DNA of 64,000 nucleotides from Bacillus swezeyi (GTDB lineage: Bacteria; Bacillota; Bacilli; Bacillales; Bacillaceae): assembly GCF_001969815.1 (NCBI RefSeq), contig NZ_MRBK01000007.1, positions 1 to 64,000 of the forward strand. The letters are read 5' to 3'. A program made the position numbers and the translations under genes. Shown here one piece after another: positions 57,201 to 64,000 of the stretch (position 1 is its first letter; each line of letters begins with the position of its first letter). The notes under the pieces were generated by a model, which was not told the origin of the DNA, made no database searches, and saw only the letters and a list, made by a program, of their open reading frames with translations.

Positions 57201-60200
57201 TAATGGATGCGTTCCGAAGGAGAATAAGGGTCTATTGGCAAATACGCCCCGCCTGCTTTTAAAATCGCCAAGATCCCTACAATCATCTCAAGAGAACGTT
57301 CAACCATAATGCCGACGAGTTGCTCCGCTTGCACTCCTTCGGCTCTCAAGGTTCGCGCAAGCTGATTGGCACGCCGGTTCAGTTCCCCATAGGTTAACTG
57401 CGCTCCCTCGAATACAACGGCTAAACGGTCCGGTGTACGGCGCGCTTGTTCCTCGAACCACTGATGAATCGTTTGTTCACGTGAGTAATGCATGTCGTTA
57501 GACTGGAAACGGTTGAGCAGGTGTTCTTTTTCTTGCAGACTCAAAAGTTCCAATTCTTCTATTTTGATGTCCGGATGCTGCAATACTTGATGCGTGAGCT
57601 GTTCAAAATGCCCGCAAACCCGCTCCACTTCTGATTGTTCATATTCGTTTTGATTAAAACCAAAATGAACGGCCAGTTGTTCGCCAGGGATGACAACCAG
57701 ATTAAAATCGTAATGGGAATGTTCTTCCATATGGAAATTCTTGATGTCTAGTTCAAGAGCGCCATGATCTGCTTGCTCGACTTGTTGTCCTATCGGATAG
57801 TTTTCAAAGATCATAATATGATCAATTAAGTTATGTTTTTGTTCCGTTTGTGCCTGGATTTCGTATAAAGGATAGGTATCGTACGCTTGGGAAGTCAATG
57901 CCTTTTCTTGAACCATTTGCATCGCTTCGGTGAAAGAGCTATCCTCATCGCAACGGATTCGAACCGGAATGGTATTGATGAACAGACCGATCATCTGTTC
58001 CACACCGGGGATTTCCGCCGGTCTTCCGGACACGACACTGCCAAAGACAACATCCCCGGTCCCGCTATATTTCTGTAATAAGATTCCCCACAACGTTTGG
58101 ATCAACGTGTTTAACGTGACTTGATGCTGGTTTGCGATCTGCTGTAATTGTTTTGTCTGTTCTTGATCTAATTGGCAGGTCACATTGGCATATGCATATG
58201 CTTTTGGTTCATGCTGCGGTCTTTTATGAAGAATCCGGGTTTCACCTTTGTAGCTTTCAAGATACTCGCTCCAATACCGTTTGGCCTCTTCATGATCTTG
58301 TTGATCAAGCCATTCGATATAGTTGCTATAAGGAGCTGTATATACGGGTTCTGCTTCCCTGCCTTCTTGCAAGGCGATATAATGTTCAAACACTTCATTC
58401 GTCAAAAGATGCAAGCACCAGCCATCCATGACAATATGATGGAAGCTCCAAATCAAATGATATTTGCGATCTTCCATACGGAAAATCGCTATGCGCATCA
58501 ACTGATCTTGGGCCAAGTCAAATCCTTTCGCTTGATCCTTTCTTCGGTAGGATCGGATTTCGTCCTCATACCGGTTCTTATCCATGTCACGCAAATCTGC
58601 AAAATGAACTTTCGGTCTTTCCGTTTTATAGACAATTTGTAAGGGTACATTGTTCCAACCGCTATAAAAACTGGTCCGCAGCACGGCGTATTTTTCAAAT
58701 AAGCGTTCCAAGCATGCTGCAAACCTGTCGATCTTTAACTCTCCCTGCAAATCAAACGATGCTTGTTCAAAATAAGAACTTGAGTCCTCATCCAGCAAGC
58801 TGTGAAACAGCATTCCCTTCTGCATCGGAGTTAGCGGATACACGTTTTCGATCTCACCTGCTTGCGGCAGTTGAATAAGGAGCTGGTCCAATTCGTTAAT
58901 GGTCATGCCTTTTAACAAAATATCGCTTGGTGTCAGTTCCGATTGTTCTTTATGAACGCAATGCTCAATGATTGTCCGAAGATCGCTTTGAATAAATGCC
59001 GATAATCGATTGATCGTTTCTCTTGCGTACTGTTTATTGCTATAGCTAATCGTCAGCACCAATCGACCCTTGGCAATCATCCCGTTCATATTCAATACAT
59101 ACGGGCTGACTTGATTTTCGCTCGAGTCTGAACCGCAGGAGTAAGAAGATAATTGAATCGCATGATGCTGCAAATCTTGATCAAACTGCCCCAGGTAGTT
59201 AAAACTAATTTCTGGACACATTTTCGCTGGCGGTAACGGTGTTGCACCGCTTAAATACCTTGCTACTCCATACCCGATCCCTTTATCCGGAATTTGGCGC
59301 AACCCTTCTTTAGTCGTCTTGATGTAATGAGATATGTTTTTGCCCGGCTGCATGTGAAGCACGACTGGAAACAGACTTGTAAACCAGCCTACTGTGCGAG
59401 AGATATCTATATCAGGGACTACTTGTTCTCTTCCGTGTCCCTCTAAATGAAACGCAATCTGTTCAAGTCCTGACCAATGTGATATAGAAAGTCCCAAGGA
59501 GGTTAACAGCAGATCGTTTATTTCAGTGTTATAAGCGCGATTGGCTTGTTTTAATAACTGCTCCGTCTCTTCTTTGGTCCATTCCACGGTTACTGTTTCA
59601 CTGTCTTTTGAGAACGTCTGTGTTTCATGAAAATCTTTAGGCAACGGTTTCACGTCAGTTTGTTCAATCTCTGTCCAATATTCCTGTTCTTCCTTTATGG
59701 TCGCACTCTGCGCGTACTCCGACAGCCTCTCGGCCCATAGCCGGAAAGAGTCTGTTTTTTGCGGCAATTGGATCACTTGCCCATTCTCGGCTTTCTTGTA
59801 GCCGCTCACGATATCTTCCAGTAAAATGCGCCATGAAACCCCGTCTACAATCAAATGATGGATGGCAATGAGCAAATGATCGCCGTCAGCACATTGAAAT
59901 AAGCCGGCTTTCAGTAATGGCCCGTCACTTAAACTCATGCTGCCTTGTATCTGGTTAGCTTTGGCTTCAATCGCCGGACCCGGGTCGGCTTCCGTTTTCA
60001 GATTCATGACTTCAAGATGGTACAGTTCGCTTTGGACGATCTCTGCATTCCAAGCTTCGTATCCATTTTCCGTCGCCCGGAACGTCATGCGGAGCGCATC
60101 GTGATGCTCCCCAAGCTTTTGCAGTGTTTTGCGAAGTGATGATTCTTGAAAGCCTTGCGGCGCATGCAGCATGACCGCTTGGTTATAATAATGCGGATCT

Positions 60201-63200
60201 ATCGTTGTTTGCTCAAAGAACCAATGCTGAATGGGAGTCAGGCTTACCTTCCCTTTGACTTCTCCTTGATCCGGTATATGGAGGTTCTGCTCGATATGCG
60301 GACTCAATTCGGCAATCGTCGGATATTGAAACAAATGTTTGATTTCCATTTTGTATCCCAGTTGATTTAATCTGGAAGACACTTGAATCGATTTAATAGA
60401 ATCTCCGCCAAGATCAAAGAAATGATCCAGGATGCCAATCTTTTCAACACCTAACACCGCTTCCCAAGTGGAAACCAATCGTTCTTCCACTCTTGTTCGA
60501 GGAGGCTTGTACACTGCTCTGTCCTGCAGCCGTAAATCCGGGACCGGCAGCCCTTTCCGGTTGATTTTCCCATTGGAAGTCAAGGGCATTTTCTCCAGTT
60601 CGATGAAATAGGTCGGAACCATATAGCCAGGCAGGGCATGAGACAATTGTTCCCTGATCCTGAATACCGTTAATGGTTGGCCGCTCACGTAATACGCACA
60701 CAATTGTTTAAATCCATGTACATCTTCTCTAGCTATGACGACGGCTTCTTTGATCGCTTCTACTCGATGCATTGCCGTCTCGATTTCACCTAATTCGATG
60801 CGATAGCCTCTGATTTTGACTTGTTCATCGATTCGGCCCGAGTATTCGATGTTCCCATCCGGCAGCCACTTCGCCAAATCCCCGGTCTTATACATCCTGG
60901 ATCCGGCTACAAACGGGTTTTCAACGAATTTCTCCGCTGTTAATTCCGGTCGGTTCAAATATCCTCTGGCTACACCGGCTCCACTTATATACATTTCTCC
61001 GGGGACACCGATCGGCACCGGTTTCATCCCCTCATCAAGCACATAAATGCTCGTGTTTGCCGCCGCCGTACCGATCGGCACCGATTCTCGTCTGTCATTG
61101 TCGGGATCGTAACGATAAATCATGCATCCGACAACGGTTTCCGTCGGCCCGTATTCGTTGTAGATTTCAATTTGGCCTTCGAATTGCTCATGAATACTTT
61201 GGGCTAACTGGGTGCTTAGATTTTCTCCCCCCACGATCATTCTTCGAATAGCTGTTTTATTGGCGATGTTCATGGCTTTCAATACATGCAAATGAGCCGG
61301 GGTCAATTTAATGATATCTATCCTTGGATCCTGCACAATCGATGAAAGCAAAGCGGTTTTGTCGTCTCCGTCATAGACGATGATCGTATTGCCTGTGACC
61401 AATGGTGTGAAAATGGAAGTCACTGTTAAATCAAAAGAGATCGACGAGTATAACGGAAAGTTGGTTTTCTCGCCCTTCACATAGACCTCTTTCGCCCACC
61501 AAATATAGTTGGTCAAACCCCGGTGCTCGATTAATACGCCTTTGGGCTTGCCCGTAGAACCTGACGTGTAGATTACATACGCCAAATGGTTTGCATTACT
61601 GAGCGGTTCAAGGTTAGAGGCATCTTCTTGATAAGAGCTTTCCTCATCCAAAAAAACCGCGACGCCTTCATAAGTGAGCTGCTGCCGGACATCATGCTGT
61701 ATTAAGACAATCCCGGCTTTGGAATCTTCCAGCATGTACTGGATGCGATCTTGCGGATATTCCGGATCTATGGGGACGTAGGCGCCTCCGGCTTTTAGAA
61801 TGGCAAGTATCCCAACCACCAATTCGACACTGTTCCTGCTGATGATGGCCACGGGTTGGTCCGCTTGCACGCCCTCCGCTCTTAACGTTCGCGCCAGCTG
61901 GTTTGCCCGCTCGTTGAGCTGCCGGTATGTGAGCTGTTCGTCCTTATCTATAACGGCTGCTTGATCGGGCGTTTGCTGCGACTGCGCTTCAAACTGTTGA
62001 TAAACCGTTGTCTGTGGGTATGGCGCAGCTGTATCATTAAGCGTCTGAAGAAGCTCCCATTTTTCGCCTTCCGTCAACAATTCCAATTCTTCCACCTGGA
62101 TATCCGCATCTTTAACGACTTGATGCAAGATTTGTAAGAGGTGTCCGCGAATCCGCTCCACGCTTGCCTGATCATACACCTTAGCGTTATATTCAAAATG
62201 GATATTGATGACTTCACCCGGTATAACGGTTAAATTAAAATCATAGTTGGTTTGTTCTTCCATTTGTACGTTGGAGATTGCGATAGACGATTCGTTATGT
62301 TGACCTATGCTTTCCATATACTGATCGACAGGGTAATTTTCAAATATCATTAAATGCGTAATTAAATTTTGCCTTTGGGTCGTATGGGATTGAATATCGT
62401 ACAACGGATACGTCTCATACATTTGCGAGGCTACGGCTCTTTCCTGTGTCTGTTTCATTTGCTCAGCAAAAGTCGTCCCATCTTCACATTGAATTCGCAC
62501 AGGAATCGTGTTGATGAATAAGCCGATCATGGTTTCCACGTTGGGAATCTCGGCCGGTCTTCCGGACACGACACTTCCAAAAACAACGTCCCGGCTGCGA
62601 TTGTATGTCTGCAGCAAAATTCCCCATGCCGTTTGCAACAGCGTGTTCAGTGTGACATGGTGCTTGCTGGCCGTCTGCTTCATTTTCAATGTGAGATCGG
62701 CGTCTATGGCACATGTCACTTTCTCCGGAAGGTAATGTTCAGCTTCCGCTTGGTGATTGTCCTTGGGGAGGACGGTTTGCTCTTCATAACCTTCCAAATA
62801 CTGATCCCAATAACGCTTAGCCTCTTCCGCATCTTGCCGATCAAGCCATTCAATATATTGGCTATACGGAGTAATCGTCGCTCGTTCGGGCTGCTTGTGC
62901 TGAAGCAAAGCAAAGTAATGTTCGAATATTTCTTTCGTAATAAGCGGCAAGCACCAACCGTCCATCAAAATATGGTGAAAACTCCAGATAAAACGATATG
63001 TCTTTTCATCCGTACGAAAGACAAATAACCGCATTAACACGTCTTTTGCTAAGTCGAATCCCCGTACCTTATCTTCCCTGGCATATGCACAAATCCGCTC
63101 TTCTTGCAGCGTTTTATTCATCTCACGCAAATCGATGAACTCAAAACCGATCTTTTTGGTTTTAAATATGATTTGCAGCGGCTGGTCTTTTCCTTTGTAA

Positions 63201-64000
63201 AAATTCGTGCGGAATATATCATATCGTTGCGATAAACCATCCAAGCTTTTTGAAAATGAATCGATATCCAAATCTCCATGCAAATCAAACGTCGTTTGCT
63301 GAAAATAAGCTCCTGAACTTGGATCAAACAAGCTGTGAAACAGCATGCCTTTCTGCATCGGTGTTAACGGATATATATTTTCCACTTCGCCGAATTCACG
63401 CGTTTGCTCGAGAAGCTGTTCCAATTCTTCTATCTTGATGTCCTTTAAAAAAATGTCGCTTGGCGTCAATGACGTCTGCTGCTGACTTACGCAATGCACA
63501 ATGATTTCATTTAGACTTTCTTTCAAACTTCGGGCAAATTGCTCCATGGTCGATCTTTCGTATTGTTTATTGCTGTAGCTGAGTGTCAGCGATAATTTCC
63601 CCTCTGCAATCATGCCGTTCAAATCAAGTACGGCTGTTCTCGCTTGGTTTTCATTCATCGATAACCCTGTGGAATAAGGTGATGCCTGTAAAGCATGCTG
63701 CTGCAGATCTTGGTCAAACTGGCCCAAGTAATTAAACCGAATTTCGGGATGGAGCTGCAGGCGGTCAGCTTCTGCACGGCCGGATAAATATTGGATAACA
63801 CTATAATTCATTCCTTTATTGGGGATCTGGCGCAGCCCTTCTTTCACGGTCTTGATGCGCTGTGACAGCTCTTTTCCTGCTTCCATCTTCAGGATAATGG
63901 GATACTGGCTTGTAAACCATCCTACCGTGCGAGTGATATCCACATCCGGAATAACCGGTTCCCTTCCATGACCCTCCAAGTTCACGGAAACTTCTTCCAT
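51227..64000 (-). CDS. ituB: Iturin-family lipopeptide synthetase, three complete modules and more beyond the edge (ItuB-like, partial)
   Basis: The 3' 4257 codons of a larger NRPS are present; the reading continues past the right edge, so the ATG at 64000 is not the true start. Order from the edge: C-terminal half of an epimerase (1-200, [16 protein letters not shown]); module 1 C-A-PCP-E (about 209-1710; A pocket DLTKIGEVG = Asn; PCP GGDSI near 1200); module 2 C-A-PCP (about 1719-2760; pocket DAQDLGVVD = Gln; PCP near 2723); module 3 C-A-PCP (about 2780-3800; pocket DAQFIAHVV, Pro-like; PCP near 3763); and a final complete C domain (about 3820-4257, [10 protein letters not shown]). This equals D-X2, D-Asn3, Gln4, Pro5 of iturin. 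C types (D-accepting after E, LCL otherwise) agree. Confidence 0.9.
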   Translation of the reverse strand: MEEVSVNLEGHGREPVIPDVDITRTVGWFTSQYPIILKMEAGKELSQRIKTVKEGLRQIPNKGMNYSVIQYLSGRAEADRLQLHPEIRFNYLGQFDQDLQQHALQASPYSTGLSMNENQARTAVLDLNGMIAEGKLSLTLSYSNKQYERSTMEQFARSLKESLNEIIVHCVSQQQTSLTPSDIFLKDIKIEELEQLLEQTREFGEVENIYPLTPMQKGMLFHSLFDPSSGAYFQQTTFDLHGDLDIDSFSKSLDGLSQRYDIFRTNFYKGKDQPLQIIFKTKKIGFEFIDLREMNKTLQEERICAYAREDKVRGFDLAKDVLMRLFVFRTDEKTYRFIWSFHHILMDGWCLPLITKEIFEHYFALLQHKQPERATITPYSQYIEWLDRQDAEEAKRYWDQYLEGYEEQTVLPKDNHQAEAEHYLPEKVTCAIDADLTLKMKQTASKHHVTLNTLLQTAWGILLQTYNRSRDVVFGSVVSGRPAEIPNVETMIGLFINTIPVRIQCEDGTTFAEQMKQTQERAVASQMYETYPLYDIQSHTTQRQNLITHLMIFENYPVDQYMESIGQHNESSIAISNVQMEEQTNYDFNLTVIPGEVINIHFEYNAKVYDQASVERIRGHLLQILHQVVKDADIQVEELELLTEGEKWELLQTLNDTAAPYPQTTVYQQFEAQSQQTPDQAAVIDKDEQLTYRQLNERANQLARTLRAEGVQADQPVAIISRNSVELVVGILAILKAGGAYVPIDPEYPQDRIQYMLEDSKAGIVLIQHDVRQQLTYEGVAVFLDEESSYQEDASNLEPLSNANHLAYVIYTSGSTGKPKGVLIEHRGLTNYIWWAKEVYVKGEKTNFPLYSSISFDLTVTSIFTPLVTGNTIIVYDGDDKTALLSSIVQDPRIDIIKLTPAHLHVLKAMNIANKTAIRRMIVGGENLSTQLAQSIHEQFEGQIEIYNEYGPTETVVGCMIYRYDPDNDRRESVPIGTAAANTSIYVLDEGMKPVPIGVPGEMYISGAGVARGYLNRPELTAEKFVENPFVAGSRMYKTGDLAKWLPDGNIEYSGRIDEQVKIRGYRIELGEIETAMHRVEAIKEAVVIAREDVHGFKQLCAYYVSGQPLTVFRIREQLSHALPGYMVPTYFIELEKMPLTSNGKINRKGLPVPDLRLQDRAVYKPPRTRVEERLVSTWEAVLGVEKIGILDHFFDLGGDSIKSIQVSSRLNQLGYKMEIKHLFQYPTIAELSPHIEQNLHIPDQGEVKGKVSLTPIQHWFFEQTTIDPHYYNQAVMLHAPQGFQESSLRKTLQKLGEHHDALRMTFRATENGYEAWNAEIVQSELYHLEVMNLKTEADPGPAIEAKANQIQGSMSLSDGPLLKAGLFQCADGDHLLIAIHHLIVDGVSWRILLEDIVSGYKKAENGQVIQLPQKTDSFRLWAERLSEYAQSATIKEEQEYWTEIEQTDVKPLPKDFHETQTFSKDSETVTVEWTKEETEQLLKQANRAYNTEINDLLLTSLGLSISHWSGLEQIAFHLEGHGREQVVPDIDISRTVGWFTSLFPVVLHMQPGKNISHYIKTTKEGLRQIPDKGIGYGVARYLSGATPLPPAKMCPEISFNYLGQFDQDLQHHAIQLSSYSCGSDSSENQVSPYVLNMNGMIAKGRLVLTISYSNKQYARETINRLSAFIQSDLRTIIEHCVHKEQSELTPSDILLKGMTINELDQLLIQLPQAGEIENVYPLTPMQKGMLFHSLLDEDSSSYFEQASFDLQGELKIDRFAACLERLFEKYAVLRTSFYSGWNNVPLQIVYKTERPKVHFADLRDMDKNRYEDEIRSYRRKDQAKGFDLAQDQLMRIAIFRMEDRKYHLIWSFHHIVMDGWCLHLLTNEVFEHYIALQEGREAEPVYTAPYSNYIEWLDQQDHEEAKRYWSEYLESYKGETRILHKRPQHEPKAYAYANVTCQLDQEQTKQLQQIANQHQVTLNTLIQTLWGILLQKYSGTGDVVFGSVVSGRPAEIPGVEQMIGLFINTIPVRIRCDEDSSFTEAMQMVQEKALTSQAYDTYPLYEIQAQTEQKHNLIDHIMIFENYPIGQQVEQADHGALELDIKNFHMEEHSHYDFNLVVIPGEQLAVHFGFNQNEYEQSEVERVCGHFEQLTHQVLQHPDIKIEELELLSLQEKEHLLNRFQSNDMHYSREQTIHQWFEEQARRTPDRLAVVFEGAQLTYGELNRRANQLARTLRAEGVQAEQLVGIMVERSLEMIVGILAILKAGGAYLPIDPYSPSERIHYIVRDSGINVLLLRGKLPDNIVFSETCIDILEEHAYHETDANLALPCRSNQLAYAVYTSGTTGTPKGTLIEHRQVIHLIEGLRRQVYSAYEAGLHVAMLAPYYFDASVQQMYASLLLGHTLFIVPKEEVSDGAALCAYYRQHRIDITDGTPAHLKLLIAADDRQGVPLRHLLIGGEALSKTTVTKFMHLFTVHGAAPVITNVYGPTETCVDASLFNIDVSADDWTRSQIHAPIGKPLGNNRMYILDSLQRLQPVGVQGELYIAGDGVGRGYLNLPELTNEKFVDDPFVPSSRMYRTGDLARLLPDGNIEFIGRIDHQVKIHGFRIELGEIESVMLNVPEIQEAVVTAFEDAEGEHYLCGYYVADEPFPISELRDGLVRHLPGYMMPAYFVQLDQMPLTPNGKLNRQLLPAPDGKRYVGTEYVSPRTSTEIQLAKIWQDVLGLEQVGIRDNFFDVGGHSLRATTLVAKIQKQLHVQIPLRNVFQFPTIEQLAQAITMMEQTGYASIPAIEKRPYYPVSSAQKRLYILNHLEGGELSYNMLGLMSVEGELDRDKLQQSFAELIQRHESLRTGFKMVDGEPVQYVLDHVEFAVELYQAREDEADLYIRQFVRPFQLDEPPLLRVGLIELQPNRGILLFDMHHIISDGTSMSILIKEFVRIYEGEALPPLRIQYKDYAVWQTGEARLKQVQKQEAYWLDLYGGDIPILHLPTDYIRPSTRDFTGATLHFAIDEQRSAGLKHLASKTESTLYMVLLASYTLLLSKYSGQEDIIVGSPIAGRQHADLDSIIGMFVNTLAMRNYPAKEKTFSQYLAEVKENALKAYEHQDYPFEALVDQLDIARDLSRNPLFDTMFVLQNTEQEQLVMNNLTFSPYPSEHTMAKFDLTLTAVEEDTCIHCTMEYLTTLFKPETIERMMRHFVQLIDAIIEHPEAKLASLDMMTPQEKSDIWELFNDTAVNDKRIPSTIHQRFEQQAEHTPDHVAVMFENQTWTYRQLNERSNQLARVLRNQGVGADQAVAVLTERSENMVIGILAILKAGGAFLPIDPELPDERRAFLVKDSGADVLVTCTGHTVPPSFEGAVVLLDDPLVYQGEASNLNLSYAENHLLYVIYTSGTTGKPKGVQLEHKTMLNLLDFEWEHTQLRFDRVLQFAVMSFDACYQEIFSTILSGGTLYIIDNETKREIRELNDFVKTNRIQTAFLPTAFLKLLASEKQYFEPFAECVDHIIAAGEQLIMTNILRDMLVRHQCTLHNHYGPSETHVVTVCTVDPEIHQELPPIGKPISNTEIFILNEAGTLQPIGIVGELCIAGISLARGYHNRESLTLEKFVPHPYDANQRMYKTGDLARYLPDGNIEYVGRMDDQVKIRGYRIELGEVEAALLNIEYVREAVVLAKNHAEGQSDLYAYFVAEQALPISQLREKLANQIPGYMIPSYMMQLEQMPLTANGKVNRGALPLPETGLQTGIEYVAPRTRLEEQLVHIWKEVLKLEQVGVKDNFFDLGGHSLRGMTLVAKIHKQLNKSISLREVFQAQTIEEMAKVIAGAETCGPDDIPVAEVKDVYPVSSVQKMVYLSTQIEGGELSYNMPGILTLEGRIDMDRLQAAFHRLIQRHESLRTGFDMIRGEPMQVIKPQVEFSIERYKAAAEEVEELFRAFVRRFDLSQAPLLRVGLIELEQDKHVFMYDMHHIITDGASMNIFVEELIQLYDGKELAPLRIQYKDFAAWQQQAGQRERIKRQEDYWLDVFHEELPPFELPKDFARPPVRSFDGKRYNFVLDEPVIQSIKQMEELTGSTTYMILFAAYTILLAKYSGLEDIVVGTPIAGRMHEDLQHIIGMFVNTLAIRTAPVGEKTFMDYVTETKETMLKAYENQEYPFEELVEKLGVKRDLSRNPLFDTMFVLQNTEQTDIEVDSLAVRPYEQTHTVAKFDLQLTFVINQHEIQGSFDYCTKLFKKKTIAMLAKDYVMILSAMIQNPSIPLKDIQLSEKVNKSKHFTSAIELDF

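Overview
The window looks like the chromosome of a Bacillus of the licheniformis group. The evidence is a B. subtilis-type nitrate respiration island (narGHJI, arfM, ywiC, fnr, narK), a B. licheniformis-type meso-2,3-butanediol dehydrogenase, a CYP102A fatty-acid hydroxylase close to CYP102A7, a secreted GH5-CBM3 cellulase of EglS type, spore-related genes and Bacillus-type Shine-Dalgarno sites. The species is inferred from family resemblance recalled from memory, not from a search.

Layout. (1) 1-6560: an AT-rich L-arabinose operon, araB-araD-araA plus a sugar:H+ symporter, behind a promoter with an AraR-type operator. Downstream are decayed pieces of transaldolase and transketolase genes, as expected for an operon acquired from lactic acid bacteria whose tail is now lost. 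(2) 6570-10236: butanediol dehydrogenase, two small membrane or secreted proteins, the amino-acid symporter alsT with a TnrA/GlnR-type box at its start site, and a Pro-rich small protein. (3) 10347-29414: an anaerobic nitrate / nitric oxide island with narGHJI, a hemerythrin-PAS protein coupled to a DUF1858 protein, a radical SAM protein, arfM, ywiC, fnr, narK, a DUF2164 protein, a second Crp/Fnr regulator, the quinol NO reductase norB and the Fe-S repair protein ric. Seven promoters here carry a 16-bp Fnr box centred about 41.5 bp before the inferred start, so most of the block looks like one Fnr regulon. A decayed second copy of DUF2164-crp-norB follows norB, with an orphan germinant-receptor permease between its fragments. 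(4) 29497-43057: a DUF1360 protein, the cellulase, small genes, a decay zone with IS-end-like repeats around the CYP102A gene, an MFS-TetR operon with its operator, and a rifampin phosphotransferase.

(5) 43318-64000: the 3' part of an iturin-family lipopeptide synthetase operon on the minus strand. Specificity pockets read by eye give ...(D-residue)-D-Asn-Gln-Pro-D-Asn-Asn-thioesterase. This fits the iturin order (Asn1-D-Tyr2-D-Asn3-Gln4-Pro5-D-Asn6-X7), but with Asn at position 7 where iturin A has Ser and bacillomycin F has Thr. The three Asn adenylation domains are closely similar and look like mosaics of each other, so position 7 may have arisen by recombination inside the cluster. The cluster start (fatty-acid and first modules) lies beyond the right edge.
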